Positions 9,558 to 18,458 of a stretch of DNA of 34,380 nucleotides are shown one piece after another. The notes beneath the pieces are model-generated. The model was given only the letters and a program-made list of their open reading frames with translations, did not search any database and was not told the origin of the DNA. A program made the translations under genes and the position numbers. Source of the stretch: Bacteroidota bacterium (GTDB taxonomy: Bacteria; Bacteroidota; Bacteroidia; Bacteroidales; UBA7960); assembly GCA_007694165.1 (NCBI GenBank), contig RECE01000285.1, positions 1 through 34,380 of the forward strand, given 5' to 3'. The number at the start of each line of letters is the position of its first letter. Position 1 is the first letter of the stretch.

Positions 9558-10276
9558 TTATAGTTATGTTCTAATATTATGTTTAAGCCCCTGAGAACTA
9601 AATTTTGGACTGCAAATATCCTATTTTTTAGCGTTTTATCAAAAAAAAATGTATCACCTCCTCCCAAAACCACCATTAAATCAGGAAAAATTTCTTTGTA
9701 TTGGTCGATTATACCATCAATTTCAGCAATACAACCGTTTATTACACCTGATAAAACAGACTCTTGCGTGGTGGTCCCGATAAGGAATGATATTTTTTCT
9801 TTTTTAACTAACGGTAGTTTGGCGGTAAAAGTATGCATGGCATGAAAACGCATGTCCAATCCCGGTGATATACTGCCTCCGAGATACTCTCCGCTTTGGT
9901 TTACAAATTCATAGGTTAAGCAGGTGCCTGCCTGTATGGTTAGGGTGTTTTGTGAAGGAAACAGTGAGGAACCGTAAACCGCAGCTGCCAGACGATCTGA
10001 ACCCAGCGTGCCCGGACTCTGATATTTTAACTGAAGAGGGGAAGGGGTCTCCGAATTCATGTGCAAGACAGGAATTCTTTTTCCCAACCAGGGGGCTACA
10101 GCTTTTGTTTTTTCTGAGACATCGGAAACAATAGCGCGGGAGGGCTGGTATTTAAGCATCATCTGCTCCAGCTCATCATGAGTTATCTGCGCCGCGGAGT
10201 GCAGATGCCTGATGATGTTATTTTCGAAAAAAGCGACCTTGGTAAGGGTGTTACCGGCATCTATAACCAGGTTCAT
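9551..10276 (-). CDS. coaX: Type III pantothenate kinase CoaX
   Basis: A 241-residue cytosolic kinase of the ASKHA fold that phosphorylates pantothenate, the first step of coenzyme A synthesis. Visible motifs are the N-terminal phosphate loop DAGNTLTK (residues 6-13), LGSDRLAA (91-98) and the AGTCLTYEF block (116-124). C-terminal GGGDTFFFDKTL belongs to the second half of the fold. I chose the ATG at 10276; a TTG one codon upstream is less likely. In the family motif DxGTxxT the aspartate is the proposed catalytic base, but here residue 115 is glutamine (codon at 9932-9934). This may be a Bacteroidota subfamily feature or may lower activity. The gene leads the minus-strand envelope cluster and overlaps the barrel-protein gene by 7 nt. 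Confidence 0.88.
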   Translation of the reverse strand: MNLVIDAGNTLTKVAFFENNIIRHLHSAAQITHDELEQMMLKYQPSRAIVSDVSEKTKAVAPWLGKRIPVLHMNSETPSPLQLKYQSPGTLGSDRLAAAVYGSSLFPSQNTLTIQAGTCLTYEFVNQSGEYLGGSISPGLDMRFHAMHTFTAKLPLVKKEKISFLIGTTTQESVLSGVINGCIAEIDGIIDQYKEIFPDLMVVLGGGDTFFFDKTLKNRIFAVQNLVLRGLNIILEHNYKC

Positions 10277-10363
10277 CAAATTAAATTGTAGTTTTTATTG
10301 TGTTGATTATAAGATTATAAACTAATACAAAGATGGAAAATTTCAACAAAAGTAAAAAAACAT

Positions 10364-10394
10364 CTTGCCAGATAAAAATGTTTAACTAAATTTG
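10364..10394 (+). promoter_or_regulatory. Promoter of tRNA-Phe
   Basis: CTTG at 10364-10367 (-33) and TAAATTTG at 10387-10394 (-7) are separated by exactly 19 nt, matching the Bacteroidota primary sigma consensus. The tRNA starts 18 nt after the -7 box, leaving a leader of about 10 nt. The tRNA-Val promoter in this window has the same form. Confidence 0.75.
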
Positions 10395-10411
10395 CACTGT
10401 CAAAACAACGA

Positions 10412-10484
<73 letters not shown>

Positions 10485-10500
10485 CGTTCCACAAAAGATA

Positions 10501-10534
10501 AAAACGCTGCAATTTTAATTGTAGCGTTTTTTGT
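10501..10534 (+). terminator. Intrinsic terminator after tRNA-Phe (possibly bidirectional)
   Basis: AACGCTGCAAT and ATTGTAGCGTT form an 11-base-pair stem with one G-U pair and a short TTTA loop, followed by a T run. The opposite strand also reads a stem plus T run, so it could stop the minus-strand PAP2 transcript as well. Confidence 0.8.
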
Positions 10535-10636
10535 TTTTATGCGTTTCTTTTCTATCCATTCCTATTTTATAAGTTTTTCGATAAACTTTTCGTTTTCAAA
10601 CCCGGGCTGCTGACCTGTGCAATTCCTTTCCCACCC

Positions 10637-11446
10637 TCATAAGCGAATTTGTAAAACCATTCCGGTTTTCTTCCCATCCATAAAGGGGGTTATTTGCAAA
10701 GAATATGACTTGTCGTTGCGGGAAGGGAAAAGCTTGTCGCAAACAACAGGCACCAGCTTGTAAGCTATTTGTGTGCTCAATACTCCAATGACAGCCCCGG
10801 CTGCTACATCTATGGGTTTGTGCCTGTTATGATGAAGCCTGAGTAAAGCCGTTGTGGTAGCCAGGGTATAACCGGCTACACCATACCATGCTGACTTTTC
10901 GCTGTATTCTTTTCTGAAAAACTCTGCCCCCATAAATGCAATAGCAGAATGACCGGAAGGGAAGGAGTTGTTGTCGCTTCCATCGGGACGGGGGGCATCG
11001 ATTACGGTTTTTAATCCATACACGGTTGCTCCCATTATCACATAGGAACCTGCAAGGTAAATTGTTCTTTCAAGAAACCTGTGTTTGCCTTCAATACCCA
11101 TGGCATTTAGGGCATAAACCGCAATTATTGGAGAGTATTGCAAAATGTCGTCAGCCAGGTAGTTTCTGGCGGGCTCAGGTTCGACAGGCCGGGATTTATT
11201 GTATAGAAAATATTGAGAAGCAGAAAGGTTGCTTTGAAAAGGGTGCTCCTGGAACTGCTGGCTGAATGCATTGCCTCCCTGACACAACAAAAGGATTCCC
11301 AGCAGAAAGAAGAATGCAATCTTTCCGGAATAAAACAGTACACTGTTGTATGGGTCTGTTGTTTTGCTATACAAGGGAACAGGGTTCATTAAAGTGCTTT
11401 TCGAAATATATTTACCTTGCTTTTCATAATCCAACATCTTTTCCAA
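10637..11446 (-). CDS. PAP2-superfamily membrane phosphatase
   Basis: A protein of up to 269 residues with the three acid-phosphatase motifs of the PAP2 family: KTVIDAPRP (about 146-154, KX6RP), PSGH (about 163-166), and RLHHNRHKPID (about 203-213, RX5HX3D). These supply the nucleophilic histidine and phosphate-binding arginines. Family members remove phosphate from lipid phosphates, undecaprenyl pyrophosphate or lipid A at the membrane. A hydrophobic N-terminal segment (about 43-63) ends near AFSQQ and looks like a signal or anchor. The start is uncertain: ATG codons at 11446, 11437 and 11389 are all in frame, and the last gives a more usual N-terminal length. The substrate is not known. Confidence 0.85.
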   Translation of the reverse strand: MEKMLDYEKQGKYISKSTLMNPVPLYSKTTDPYNSVLFYSGKIAFFFLLGILLLCQGGNAFSQQFQEHPFQSNLSASQYFLYNKSRPVEPEPARNYLADDILQYSPIIAVYALNAMGIEGKHRFLERTIYLAGSYVIMGATVYGLKTVIDAPRPDGSDNNSFPSGHSAIAFMGAEFFRKEYSEKSAWYGVAGYTLATTTALLRLHHNRHKPIDVAAGAVIGVLSTQIAYKLVPVVCDKLFPSRNDKSYSLQITPFMDGKKTGMVLQIRL

Positions 11447-11803
11447 CCTGCAGTATGATAGGATTGACGCAATTATTATATCAAAAGCATCTTATTGCCT
11501 GCAAAGATAGCTGGTTTTGTTTTTGCAGAGTTTTAAAGTTATCTGTCTTCTCAACTAAACGAATTGAATCTTAGTCTTGAATTTTACTCGGTCTTTAAAT
11601 GAGACGGGAGGTTTTTTATAATCCATCGAAAATGAAAGTTAAAAGGGCAGCATTATGCCTGGGGTATAAAAATCGAAGACCTGCCGATTTGAGCATTGTA
11701 AAGAGGCTTGGCAGGTACAGTACTTGTCTGTAAAGGAAACTGAAGCATGTAATAAACATTGATGGGTCATGTCAGATAAATTTTTTAAAATGTTCCATAA
11801 AAG
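11447..11803. other. Intergenic region upstream of tRNA-Val, no gene seen
   Basis: No convincing coding frame. A seven-base-pair perfect inverted repeat, ACCTGCC (11679-11685) and GGCAGGT (11710-11716), spans a 24-base loop. A 33-codon ATG frame overlaps it, but nothing supports translation. The right end leads into the tRNA-Val promoter. Confidence 0.5.
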
Positions 11804-11834
11804 CTTGTGGAAATAAAAAATTGGTGTACATTTG
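11804..11834 (+). promoter_or_regulatory. Promoter of tRNA-Val
   Basis: CTTG at 11804-11807 (-33) and TACATTTG at 11827-11834 (-7) are separated by 19 nt, the same arrangement as at tRNA-Phe. Both boxes continue as TTTGCACT. The tRNA begins 47 nt after the -7 box, so the primary transcript has a 5' leader of roughly 40 nt. Confidence 0.75.
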
Positions 11835-11880
11835 CACTCGCAAACACAAAATGGTGGTGTTTAACGTTCATCAAATATCA

Positions 11881-11955
11881 GGGCGATTAGCTCAGCTGGT
11901 TCAGAGCACCTGCCTTACAAGCAGGGGGTCGGCGGTTCGAATCCGTCATCGCCCA
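11881..11955 (+). tRNA. tRNA-Val (anticodon TAC)
   Basis: A complete 75-nt cloverleaf. The acceptor stem pairs GGGCGAT (11881-11887) with ATCGCCC (11948-11954), with discriminator A at 11955. The anticodon stem CCTGC/GCAGG encloses the loop CTTACAA, giving anticodon TAC at 11916-11918. The T arm has GGTTCGAATCC. CCA is not encoded. Confidence 0.97.
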
Positions 11956-11965
11956 CTGAAAATCA

Positions 11966-12003
11966 AAAGGTTGCAGACTTAAAAATCTGCAACCTTTTTT
12001 TTT
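11966..12003 (+). terminator. Intrinsic terminator after tRNA-Val
   Basis: AAAGGTTGCAGA (11966-11977) pairs perfectly with TCTGCAACCTTT, with an eight-base loop, and is followed by a run of T. It sits 10 nt after the tRNA 3' end. Confidence 0.88.
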
Positions 12004-12047
12004 GTGCACCAGAAATTTCACCCTTTCTCCACTGGCAGTCAAGGAGG

Positions 12048-12287
12048 TTAGTTTTGTTCCAATAAATCCTTCAGGTTCTCACGCCCCTGTTCCAAATCGT
12101 CTCCAATCATGGATTCAAAATTCATAAAAAGCATCATCAGGTTCATGGGGTAGTTCATTTTGCCGTTAAATCCCCATCTTACCAGGGTTTGATTATCTGA
12201 AACTTCTTCAGTGATAAAATATGCCGAAGAGGTTGACTCAAAGGGTTCAATAAACCGGAGCTCATAATCAATTCTTTTTGTTATTCT
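12048..12287 (-). pseudogene. C-terminal remnant of an SRPBCC-family (polyketide cyclase-like) protein
   Basis: On the minus strand a frame of about 79 codons runs from just after a TGA at 12288-12290 to a TAA at 12048-12050. It reads ELRFIEPFESTSSAYFITEE, then TLVRWGFNGKMNYPMNLMML, then an ending with MIGDDLEQGRENLKDLLEQN. This closely resembles the second half of SRPBCC/START-like ligand-binding proteins, including the W-G-x-x-G-x-M-x-Y-P-M-N block. The family is normally about 150-180 residues, and the N-terminal half and any start codon are missing. The frame begins inside the last codons of the AsmA-like gene, so a deletion probably removed the 5' half and placed the remnant against that gene's stop. 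The remnant is well preserved, without internal stops, so the loss may be recent. Confidence 0.75.
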
Positions 12288-15106
12288 TCACCTGCCCTGA
12301 TTCTGTCTGCCTGCTGGTTGGCCTCTCTCACTATGCGGGTGGCTCTTTCATCGGCTTCTTTTTCCAGGTTGGCTGCTCTTTCATCAGCCGATTTTATCAT
12401 TTGCTCGCCAGTGCGGCGAGCGGCCGCTTTGGCAATTGTTCCGCTGGCTTCATTTTCCAGGTTTTTGGCCTGCTCTCTGGCTTCTTTTCTGATGGCATCG
12501 GCAGTGCTTTTTGCTTCGCGTCTGATAGTCTGCGCTTGCCTTTCTGCTTCAGCAACCACCTGGTTTGCCCTTCGTTGCAGTTCTTCGCTAACTTGTTCAC
12601 GGACATCATCTACAGCATCCTCAACCCGCTCCCGTGTTTCGTCCACCACATCTCTTACGGCATCTTCAATGGCGTCCATTACCTGCTGTCGGGCCTCTCC
12701 TGCCGTTTCGGCCAGACTCACACTGATGCGGGGCTCATTTACAGTTCCGGTAAATGCCACTCCCACATTTACGGTTTCAGAAGGTGTAATAGCAAGCCCT
12801 CTTCCTGCAGCCTGACTGACCAGGTTGTCGAGCACCTGGTTGGCAGCACCACCGAATTCCGCTCTGGGAATAGCCATTCCCATCAGGTAGTTGATGGTTT
12901 GATCAAAACCATGATTCCCGCTTAGGGTGGCCTGAGATCTGCCGATGTTGAGATCGAAAGGCTGCACTTCTACTCTTCCATCGATGAAGGCAAAGTTGAC
13001 ATTCACATCTCTGACATTTACCTGTCGAAACATATCCATTCTGAGTTGATCTGCCAATCCGACGAGTGCCGGGCTGTTTTCAATAGTGATGGCTGCAGAG
13101 CTAAAAGTACCGCCACCTGCCAGGCTTGTAAGTATGGGTTCCAGTTTTTCATCCAATGCCGATTGCATCCTGAACCCGGCATTGAACCTTCCGCTGGCAC
13201 GCTCACCGATGGGGGCAATGGCAGCAAAGGTATTGAAGGTAGTAAAAGTCTGGGCAATGTCGAAGCGTGAGATGTTCATGTCAAAATCAATGACCGGCCG
13301 GGTAATATCGTGGGTTGCGTATGATCCATTAAGGGTCATGGAGCCACCCAGTAGTTCCATCCGAAGGTTGTTCATGCTTACGGTCTGATCGGCAACCCTG
13401 ATTGCTCCTGTAGCGTTGGTGATTTCCAGGTCGCCGAATACAATTTTTCCAAACCTGCTCTGCAGGTTAAAGTCGATGTTCTCCGGCACCTCAATGACAG
13501 AAAGCTCTAAAGGCTCCTCTGTGTCGGGGGTGGGTTCATCGTCCATAAACTGGTTCAAATTGAAATAATTCGAGCGGGTTTCAAAGCGGCCGGTGAGCAG
13601 CTCGTCGCTGAGGGCATAGCCAAGGATGTTGTCGATGCGTCCGGAAGCACTCAGATCGCTGTCACCGATTTTCATTGAGAAATTGCGCAAGTCGGCAAAC
13701 CGGGGAGAGAAATTCATCTCTGCGGAAGCAATCTCTATTCCCTGTGGGAAAAACTCGCTGGTGTAATTTAATCCGTTTACCAGGAAATTTCCGGTAAAAA
13801 CAAATTCATTGTAGCGTTCATTTTCGATGCTCGACATACGCCCTTTGGCGGTCATGTCACTTTCGATGATACCTGATAATGCTTCCCCTTCCTCCATGGG
13901 GTAAAAATCCCGGACTTTCGACAAATCCATTTTCCCTTTCAGGAAGGCGTCAATCTGGGGGTCCGAAACCGGAGTTTTGAGGTTCAGCCTGGCCTCAACC
14001 TGATTGCCGGCCATGTTGAGCGAAAATCTGCTGACATCAACAACAGTAAAATCAGCATCTCCGCCCGGGTTCTCAATTTTTGTTCTGATAAAGACATCGG
14101 TAACTGCAGCCGGCAAATCGGGATACTGGAACATTCCGTTGTCTACGTCAATGCTCACCCCAAAACCCGGAATATTATCTTCGTTGTATATCCCTTTTAC
14201 AAAGCCATTAAAAGCCAGTGTGCCTGATGTTTGAAGACCTTCAAAATCTGCTGTGTAAATGGCGGGTATCATGGACAGAAACGCTTTGAAATCGGTCCGG
14301 GGAGAAGCAAACGTAAAGTCCATCACCATATCGTCACCGGGCATTGCGAAAGTCCCATCAAAAACCATCGAAAGATCGTTAAGCCGGAAACTGTTGTCGC
14401 GGAAGGTAAATTCAAAGTTGTTCAAATCGGCATCTATGTCTGCGGTGAGCTCAGCGAATACTCCATTTATATAAGGTATACCTTCAAATCTAACCAGTAA
14501 TGATTCTATGGTTGTATTTCTGATGGCGATGCTCGTGAAATCGGCGGTAAAGTCACCGCTCAATGTATGGTTAAAATTAACAAGCCTTGCATACATGTCC
14601 ATTTCACGGTCGTCGTAAACAACATATCCATTGTTGATCTGGAAGCGCCTTAGGGCAATTTTGAAAGCAACATCTTCGGTATCTGTTATCTCATCATCAA
14701 TGGGCTCATCTTCGGGTACAATATCCCAGTTGGCCCGGCCGTCTTTCAGTACCTTGGCCATGATGCGCGGGTTATCTACCCGGATGGATTTAATTTCATA
14801 TCCCTCGTCGCCAAATAAACTCCTCAGGTTCACACTGATAAAAAAGCTTTTGACGCTGGCAAGTGTATCTCCCTGAAAATGGTCAACTCCTACAACAGAA
14901 AGGTCGTTGAGCCGGAATGATACATCCGGGAAGTTTCTGAAAAAAGAGATGCGAAATGTACCAAAGTCTACCTCTGCATTTACATTTTCGTTGATGGCGA
15001 TTTTTATCTGTTCAACAATTTTTCCCTTGAATACAATGGGTAAAATAATCATTAGTGCCAGCAGCACGGCTATAGTTATGCCTGTAATTTTGAAAAACTT
15101 TTTCAT
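12281..15106 (-). CDS. AsmA-like envelope protein with C-terminal coiled-coil tail
   Basis: A 941-residue protein from the ATG at 15106, chosen because it gives a normal N terminus (MKKFFKITG followed by a membrane segment at about 6-24); the in-frame extension upstream has no hydrophobic or conserved character. The N-terminal part (about 25-150) has the AsmA signature (VDFGTFRISFFRNFPDVSF, IKSIRVDNPRIMAKVL). A long beta-rich repeat region follows, and an AsmA C-terminal-type domain is seen at about 620-800. The family bridges the periplasm and is linked to outer-membrane assembly and lipid transport. The last 100 residues are a highly charged Ala/Arg/Glu helix, probably a coiled coil, a feature I have seen in Bacteroidota members. 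It is transcribed divergently from the amylase. The gene stop abuts a truncated SRPBCC gene. Confidence 0.85.
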   Translation of the reverse strand: MKKFFKITGITIAVLLALMIILPIVFKGKIVEQIKIAINENVNAEVDFGTFRISFFRNFPDVSFRLNDLSVVGVDHFQGDTLASVKSFFISVNLRSLFGDEGYEIKSIRVDNPRIMAKVLKDGRANWDIVPEDEPIDDEITDTEDVAFKIALRRFQINNGYVVYDDREMDMYARLVNFNHTLSGDFTADFTSIAIRNTTIESLLVRFEGIPYINGVFAELTADIDADLNNFEFTFRDNSFRLNDLSMVFDGTFAMPGDDMVMDFTFASPRTDFKAFLSMIPAIYTADFEGLQTSGTLAFNGFVKGIYNEDNIPGFGVSIDVDNGMFQYPDLPAAVTDVFIRTKIENPGGDADFTVVDVSRFSLNMAGNQVEARLNLKTPVSDPQIDAFLKGKMDLSKVRDFYPMEEGEALSGIIESDMTAKGRMSSIENERYNEFVFTGNFLVNGLNYTSEFFPQGIEIASAEMNFSPRFADLRNFSMKIGDSDLSASGRIDNILGYALSDELLTGRFETRSNYFNLNQFMDDEPTPDTEEPLELSVIEVPENIDFNLQSRFGKIVFGDLEITNATGAIRVADQTVSMNNLRMELLGGSMTLNGSYATHDITRPVIDFDMNISRFDIAQTFTTFNTFAAIAPIGERASGRFNAGFRMQSALDEKLEPILTSLAGGGTFSSAAITIENSPALVGLADQLRMDMFRQVNVRDVNVNFAFIDGRVEVQPFDLNIGRSQATLSGNHGFDQTINYLMGMAIPRAEFGGAANQVLDNLVSQAAGRGLAITPSETVNVGVAFTGTVNEPRISVSLAETAGEARQQVMDAIEDAVRDVVDETRERVEDAVDDVREQVSEELQRRANQVVAEAERQAQTIRREAKSTADAIRKEAREQAKNLENEASGTIAKAAARRTGEQMIKSADERAANLEKEADERATRIVREANQQADRIRAGEE

Positions 15107-15262
15107 GATTGGAGTGTAATTAGATTTGCAAATAAACTTGTGCGAACTATGAGTAAAATTAATACAATAATTAACATGTTTCAACCTCACAAGGGAGGAG
15201 ACGTAAAATATTGTTCTTTACCCGGTTAGTTGTAAATGAACCCGATGTACCGTTTTTTTTAT

Positions 15263-15298
15263 TATTTTTGAGGCGGAAAAAAAGGAGCGTAACGCTCT
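15263..15298 (+). promoter_or_regulatory. Putative -7 box and leader hairpin upstream of the amylase gene
   Basis: TATTTTTG at 15263-15270 fits TAnnTTTG and lies about 60 nt upstream of the amylase ATG. No good -33 TTG is found at 19-21 nt. The presumed leader holds a short perfect palindrome, GAGCG-TAA-CGCTC (15285-15297), which could be a leader hairpin or an operator. Confidence 0.35.
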
Positions 15299-15329
15299 TT
15301 GCATTTTATTCACCAATATATAAAAAAGC

Positions 15330-18209
15330 ATGAAGCTTACAACTATTTTATCAAATCTCCCCAAAGCAATCAGGGTGGTAATCCTTTCTGTGATTCTCAC
15401 CCCTTTTATGCTTCAGGGACAAACCATTACATCCGAACCCCTCCTTCCTACGGATGCCGATCCGGTTTTAATTTATTTTGATGCCACAGGTACTGCTCTT
15501 GAGGGGTATACCGGCGACCTGTATGCGCATACCGGAGTATTAATACAGGGAGTTACCAACTGGCAACATGTCATTGGTAGCTGGGGAAACAACACCACCC
15601 AACCCAAACTTGAACGGCTGGCAACTGACTATTATTTACTGGAGATTGAACCCAGTATCAGAGCGTTTTACAGCGTGCCCCAGGCGCAGGTTATCACTGA
15701 CCTGGCTTTTGTTTTTCGTGCCGCAACAGGCTCCCCCCAAAGCGCCGACCTTTTTGTGGAAGTTTTTGAAGCAGGAAAACTAATTGTTTCAATTATCCAT
15801 CCTCCCAAAGATCAGCCCATTGTTGAACATGGACATCATCTTGATATTTTTGCTGCTGCCATTGCATCTGATGACATTACCTTATTTATTAATAATGAAG
15901 TAGTGGCTACCACAACCGATAGCGTTATTGAATTTTCATTTGACAGCACCGAATACGGCTATGGCACTCACTGGATAAAAGCTACAGCTACCAACGATAC
16001 TGATACAGCTCATGATTCTACCTATGTTTTCGTCAGGCCCCAGCCTGTGGTGGAAGAAATGCCCGATGGACTTATACCCGGTATAAATTACATTGATAAC
16101 AATACCGTTACCCTGGTTCTTCACGATCCTCCGGCAATGAAAGAATATGTGTTTGTATTGAGCGATATTCATGACTGGCGGGTTACCGAAGAGGGCTACA
16201 TGAAAGTCACTGATTCCGGAACTCACTTCTGGATAACTTTTACAGATCTTACCCCTGACACCGAATACGCATTTCAGTATTTTATTGATAATGAAATTCG
16301 CATTCCCGATCCCTATGCCGAAAAGATTCTTGATCCCTGGAATGACCATTGGATTTCCGATTTTAACTACCCGGGTCTGAAGGAGTATCCCGCGGGTAAA
16401 ACCAATGGTTATGTAAGCATTATGCACCCCGGAAGGCCTGTTTTTGAGTGGGAAGTTACTGATTTTACCCCTCCTGCTCCTGAAGACATGGTGATTTATG
16501 AATTGCTGATACGCGACTTTGTTGAGACTTCTGCCATTAAAACCGTTATGGATTCACTGGATTATCTGCAAAATCTTGGTGTCAATGTTATTGAATTGAT
16601 GCCCATCAATCAGTTTGAAGGAAATATTTCCTGGGGATACAACCCTGCCATGTATTTTGCTACAGACAAAGCTTACGGAACACGTGAAGATTATAAAAAA
16701 TTTATTGATGAATGCCACAAAAGAGGCATAGCTGTGGTTATTGATATTGTTCTGAATCATTCTTTTAATATGTCTCCCATGGCTCAGATGTATTTTGACC
16801 CAGAAGCTGGAAATTGGGGGCAGCCTTCAGCAGATAATCCATGGTTTCTGGAAACCTGCCCCCACGAACCATGGTGCTGGGGAAATACCTTTGACCAGGA
16901 CAGTCCTTATACCCATGAGCTTTTTAACCGTATAACCGAATATTGGATCACCGAATTTAAAGTGGACGGGTTCCGCTTTGATTTTACCAAAGGATTCACC
17001 AATGTTCAGTCAGGAGGACAAGGCTGGAACTACGATGCCAAGCGCATTGCCAATCTGAAACGCATTGCCGATCACGTGTGGAGCATAAATCCTGATGCTT
17101 ATGTGATTCTTGAACATTTTACCGACAATTCAGAGGAGAAAGAGCTCACAGACTATGGTATGATGAGCTGGGCCAACCATGTGCATCACAATTTCCAGGA
17201 AGCTGCTATGGGCTGGCTTCCCAGCAGTAATTTTCAGAATATATCATACCAAACCATGGGATGGAATAATCCGCACCTTGTGGGATACATGGAGAGTCAT
17301 GATGAAGAACGTATGATGTTTAAAAACAGAAGTTTTGGAAATTCCGAAGGCAGCTACAATACCCGGGATACTCAAACCGCTTTGCGTCGGGTTGAACTGG
17401 CAGCTACTTTCTTCTTTACCATCCCCGGCCCCAAAATGATTTGGCAGTTTGGCGAGTTGGGCTATGATTACTCCATCAACCATTGCGGGAATCAACCTGT
17501 AAACCCCATTCCAGGGAATATTGATCCGGACGATCCAGGCAGATGCCGCACCGATCCCAAACCCATCCGCTGGGATTATTATGACGACTGGCGCCGCAAA
17601 AGACTCTATGATGTATATGCCATGCTCATTGAATTGAAAAAAGAGCATGATGTATTTCGCACAGATGATTACACCCTCTCACTCAATGGTGCCGCTAAGC
17701 GTATTCATCTTAATCATGCATCCAACAATGTGACTGTTTTGGGGAACTTCGGAGTTACAGAAACCACCTTTAATCCTAACTTCCAGCAAACAGGAACATG
17801 GCATGAATTCTTTTCAGGCGAAACATTGGTTGTTGATGATCTCAGCGATCAAATAACCTTGCAACCCGGCGAATACAGGCTGTATTCCACTGTTGCATTT
17901 CCGGCCCATGGTGTGCCTTTGAATACTGACTATCAATTGACGGATGACAACACCGGTGTGAGCGTTTACCCTAATCCTTCCAGTCATGGGTTTAATTTTA
18001 ATATGAATGCAGACAAAAACTACCATGTAAGGATTGTAAACCTTCAGGGGCAAACGGTTTTTGAAAAAATGAATGCTTTCGGACCCACCCAATCCCATTT
18101 TTACTGGAACAACACTTTAGACAATGGTCAGAAGGCTGGCGCCGGCTTGTACTTCTACAGTGTTTACTCTGCAGGTGAGTCGTTCTCCGGCAAAATTATG
18201 ATTAAGTAA
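15330..18209 (+). CDS. Secreted GH13 alpha-amylase family protein with type IX secretion sorting domain
   Basis: A 959-residue secreted glycoside hydrolase acting on alpha-glucans such as starch. Order of parts: signal peptide (about 1-31, ending LQGQ); two beta-sandwich modules (about 32-235); a CBM48-like module (about 245-355); the GH13 barrel (about 385-760); a C-terminal beta domain; and a type IX sorting domain (about 875-959). The sorting domain contains VYPNPSSHGF, LQGQTVFE and a final GKIMIK. GH13 regions are clear: DIVLNH, GFRFDFTKGF with nucleophile Asp551, VILEHF with acid/base Glu595, and MESHDEE with Asp658. The exact specificity (amylase, pullulanase or other) cannot be assigned. 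No SusC/SusD genes adjoin it. The sorting domain predicts export through the SprA channel encoded 3.7 kb downstream. Confidence 0.93.
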   Translation: MKLTTILSNLPKAIRVVILSVILTPFMLQGQTITSEPLLPTDADPVLIYFDATGTALEGYTGDLYAHTGVLIQGVTNWQHVIGSWGNNTTQPKLERLATDYYLLEIEPSIRAFYSVPQAQVITDLAFVFRAATGSPQSADLFVEVFEAGKLIVSIIHPPKDQPIVEHGHHLDIFAAAIASDDITLFINNEVVATTTDSVIEFSFDSTEYGYGTHWIKATATNDTDTAHDSTYVFVRPQPVVEEMPDGLIPGINYIDNNTVTLVLHDPPAMKEYVFVLSDIHDWRVTEEGYMKVTDSGTHFWITFTDLTPDTEYAFQYFIDNEIRIPDPYAEKILDPWNDHWISDFNYPGLKEYPAGKTNGYVSIMHPGRPVFEWEVTDFTPPAPEDMVIYELLIRDFVETSAIKTVMDSLDYLQNLGVNVIELMPINQFEGNISWGYNPAMYFATDKAYGTREDYKKFIDECHKRGIAVVIDIVLNHSFNMSPMAQMYFDPEAGNWGQPSADNPWFLETCPHEPWCWGNTFDQDSPYTHELFNRITEYWITEFKVDGFRFDFTKGFTNVQSGGQGWNYDAKRIANLKRIADHVWSINPDAYVILEHFTDNSEEKELTDYGMMSWANHVHHNFQEAAMGWLPSSNFQNISYQTMGWNNPHLVGYMESHDEERMMFKNRSFGNSEGSYNTRDTQTALRRVELAATFFFTIPGPKMIWQFGELGYDYSINHCGNQPVNPIPGNIDPDDPGRCRTDPKPIRWDYYDDWRRKRLYDVYAMLIELKKEHDVFRTDDYTLSLNGAAKRIHLNHASNNVTVLGNFGVTETTFNPNFQQTGTWHEFFSGETLVVDDLSDQITLQPGEYRLYSTVAFPAHGVPLNTDYQLTDDNTGVSVYPNPSSHGFNFNMNADKNYHVRIVNLQGQTVFEKMNAFGPTQSHFYWNNTLDNGQKAGAGLYFYSVYSAGESFSGKIMIK

Positions 18210-18233
18210 TTCATCTTCTTATATACGAATCAT

Positions 18234-18269
18234 CAGATACCCTGCTTTTTGGCGGGGTATCTGTTTTTT
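18234..18269 (+). terminator. Intrinsic terminator after the amylase gene
   Basis: CAGATACCC (18234-18242) pairs with GGGTATCTG (18255-18263) around a 12-base loop, followed by a TTTTTT run. It begins 24 nt after the amylase stop. Confidence 0.88.
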
Positions 18270-18450
18270 GATGATATGGCATTCTGGTGGGTAAGCAAAT
18301 TATCCTTACTTTTGATTGTAACCTCAGGCTTGCAGAATGTATAGAGATTTATGCGCCGGACAGGCAGTTGAATATTGCCTGAAACCACCAATAGCAATAA
18401 AAGGCCTAAAAATATTTTCACAAAACAAGCTTCTCCATTCCGGAAGAAAC

Positions 18451-18458
18451 TATTTTTG
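18451..18458 (+). promoter_or_regulatory. Putative -7 box for the OmpA-family gene
   Basis: TATTTTTG matches TAnnTTTG. A transcript starting about 7 nt later would begin near 18465, leaving a leader of about 23 nt before the ATG at 18488. This makes the upstream in-frame ATG at 18461 unlikely as the start. The -33 element is weak. Confidence 0.45.

Noticed and set aside
11632-11733. 33-codon ATG frame upstream of tRNA-Val
   Set aside because: Short, no recognisable motif, and no promoter at a suitable distance; likely chance.
12278-12925. 215-codon plus-strand frame opposite the end of the AsmA-like gene
   Set aside because: It mirrors the Ala/Arg/Glu-rich coiled-coil tail in reverse; such repeats readily create open antisense frames.
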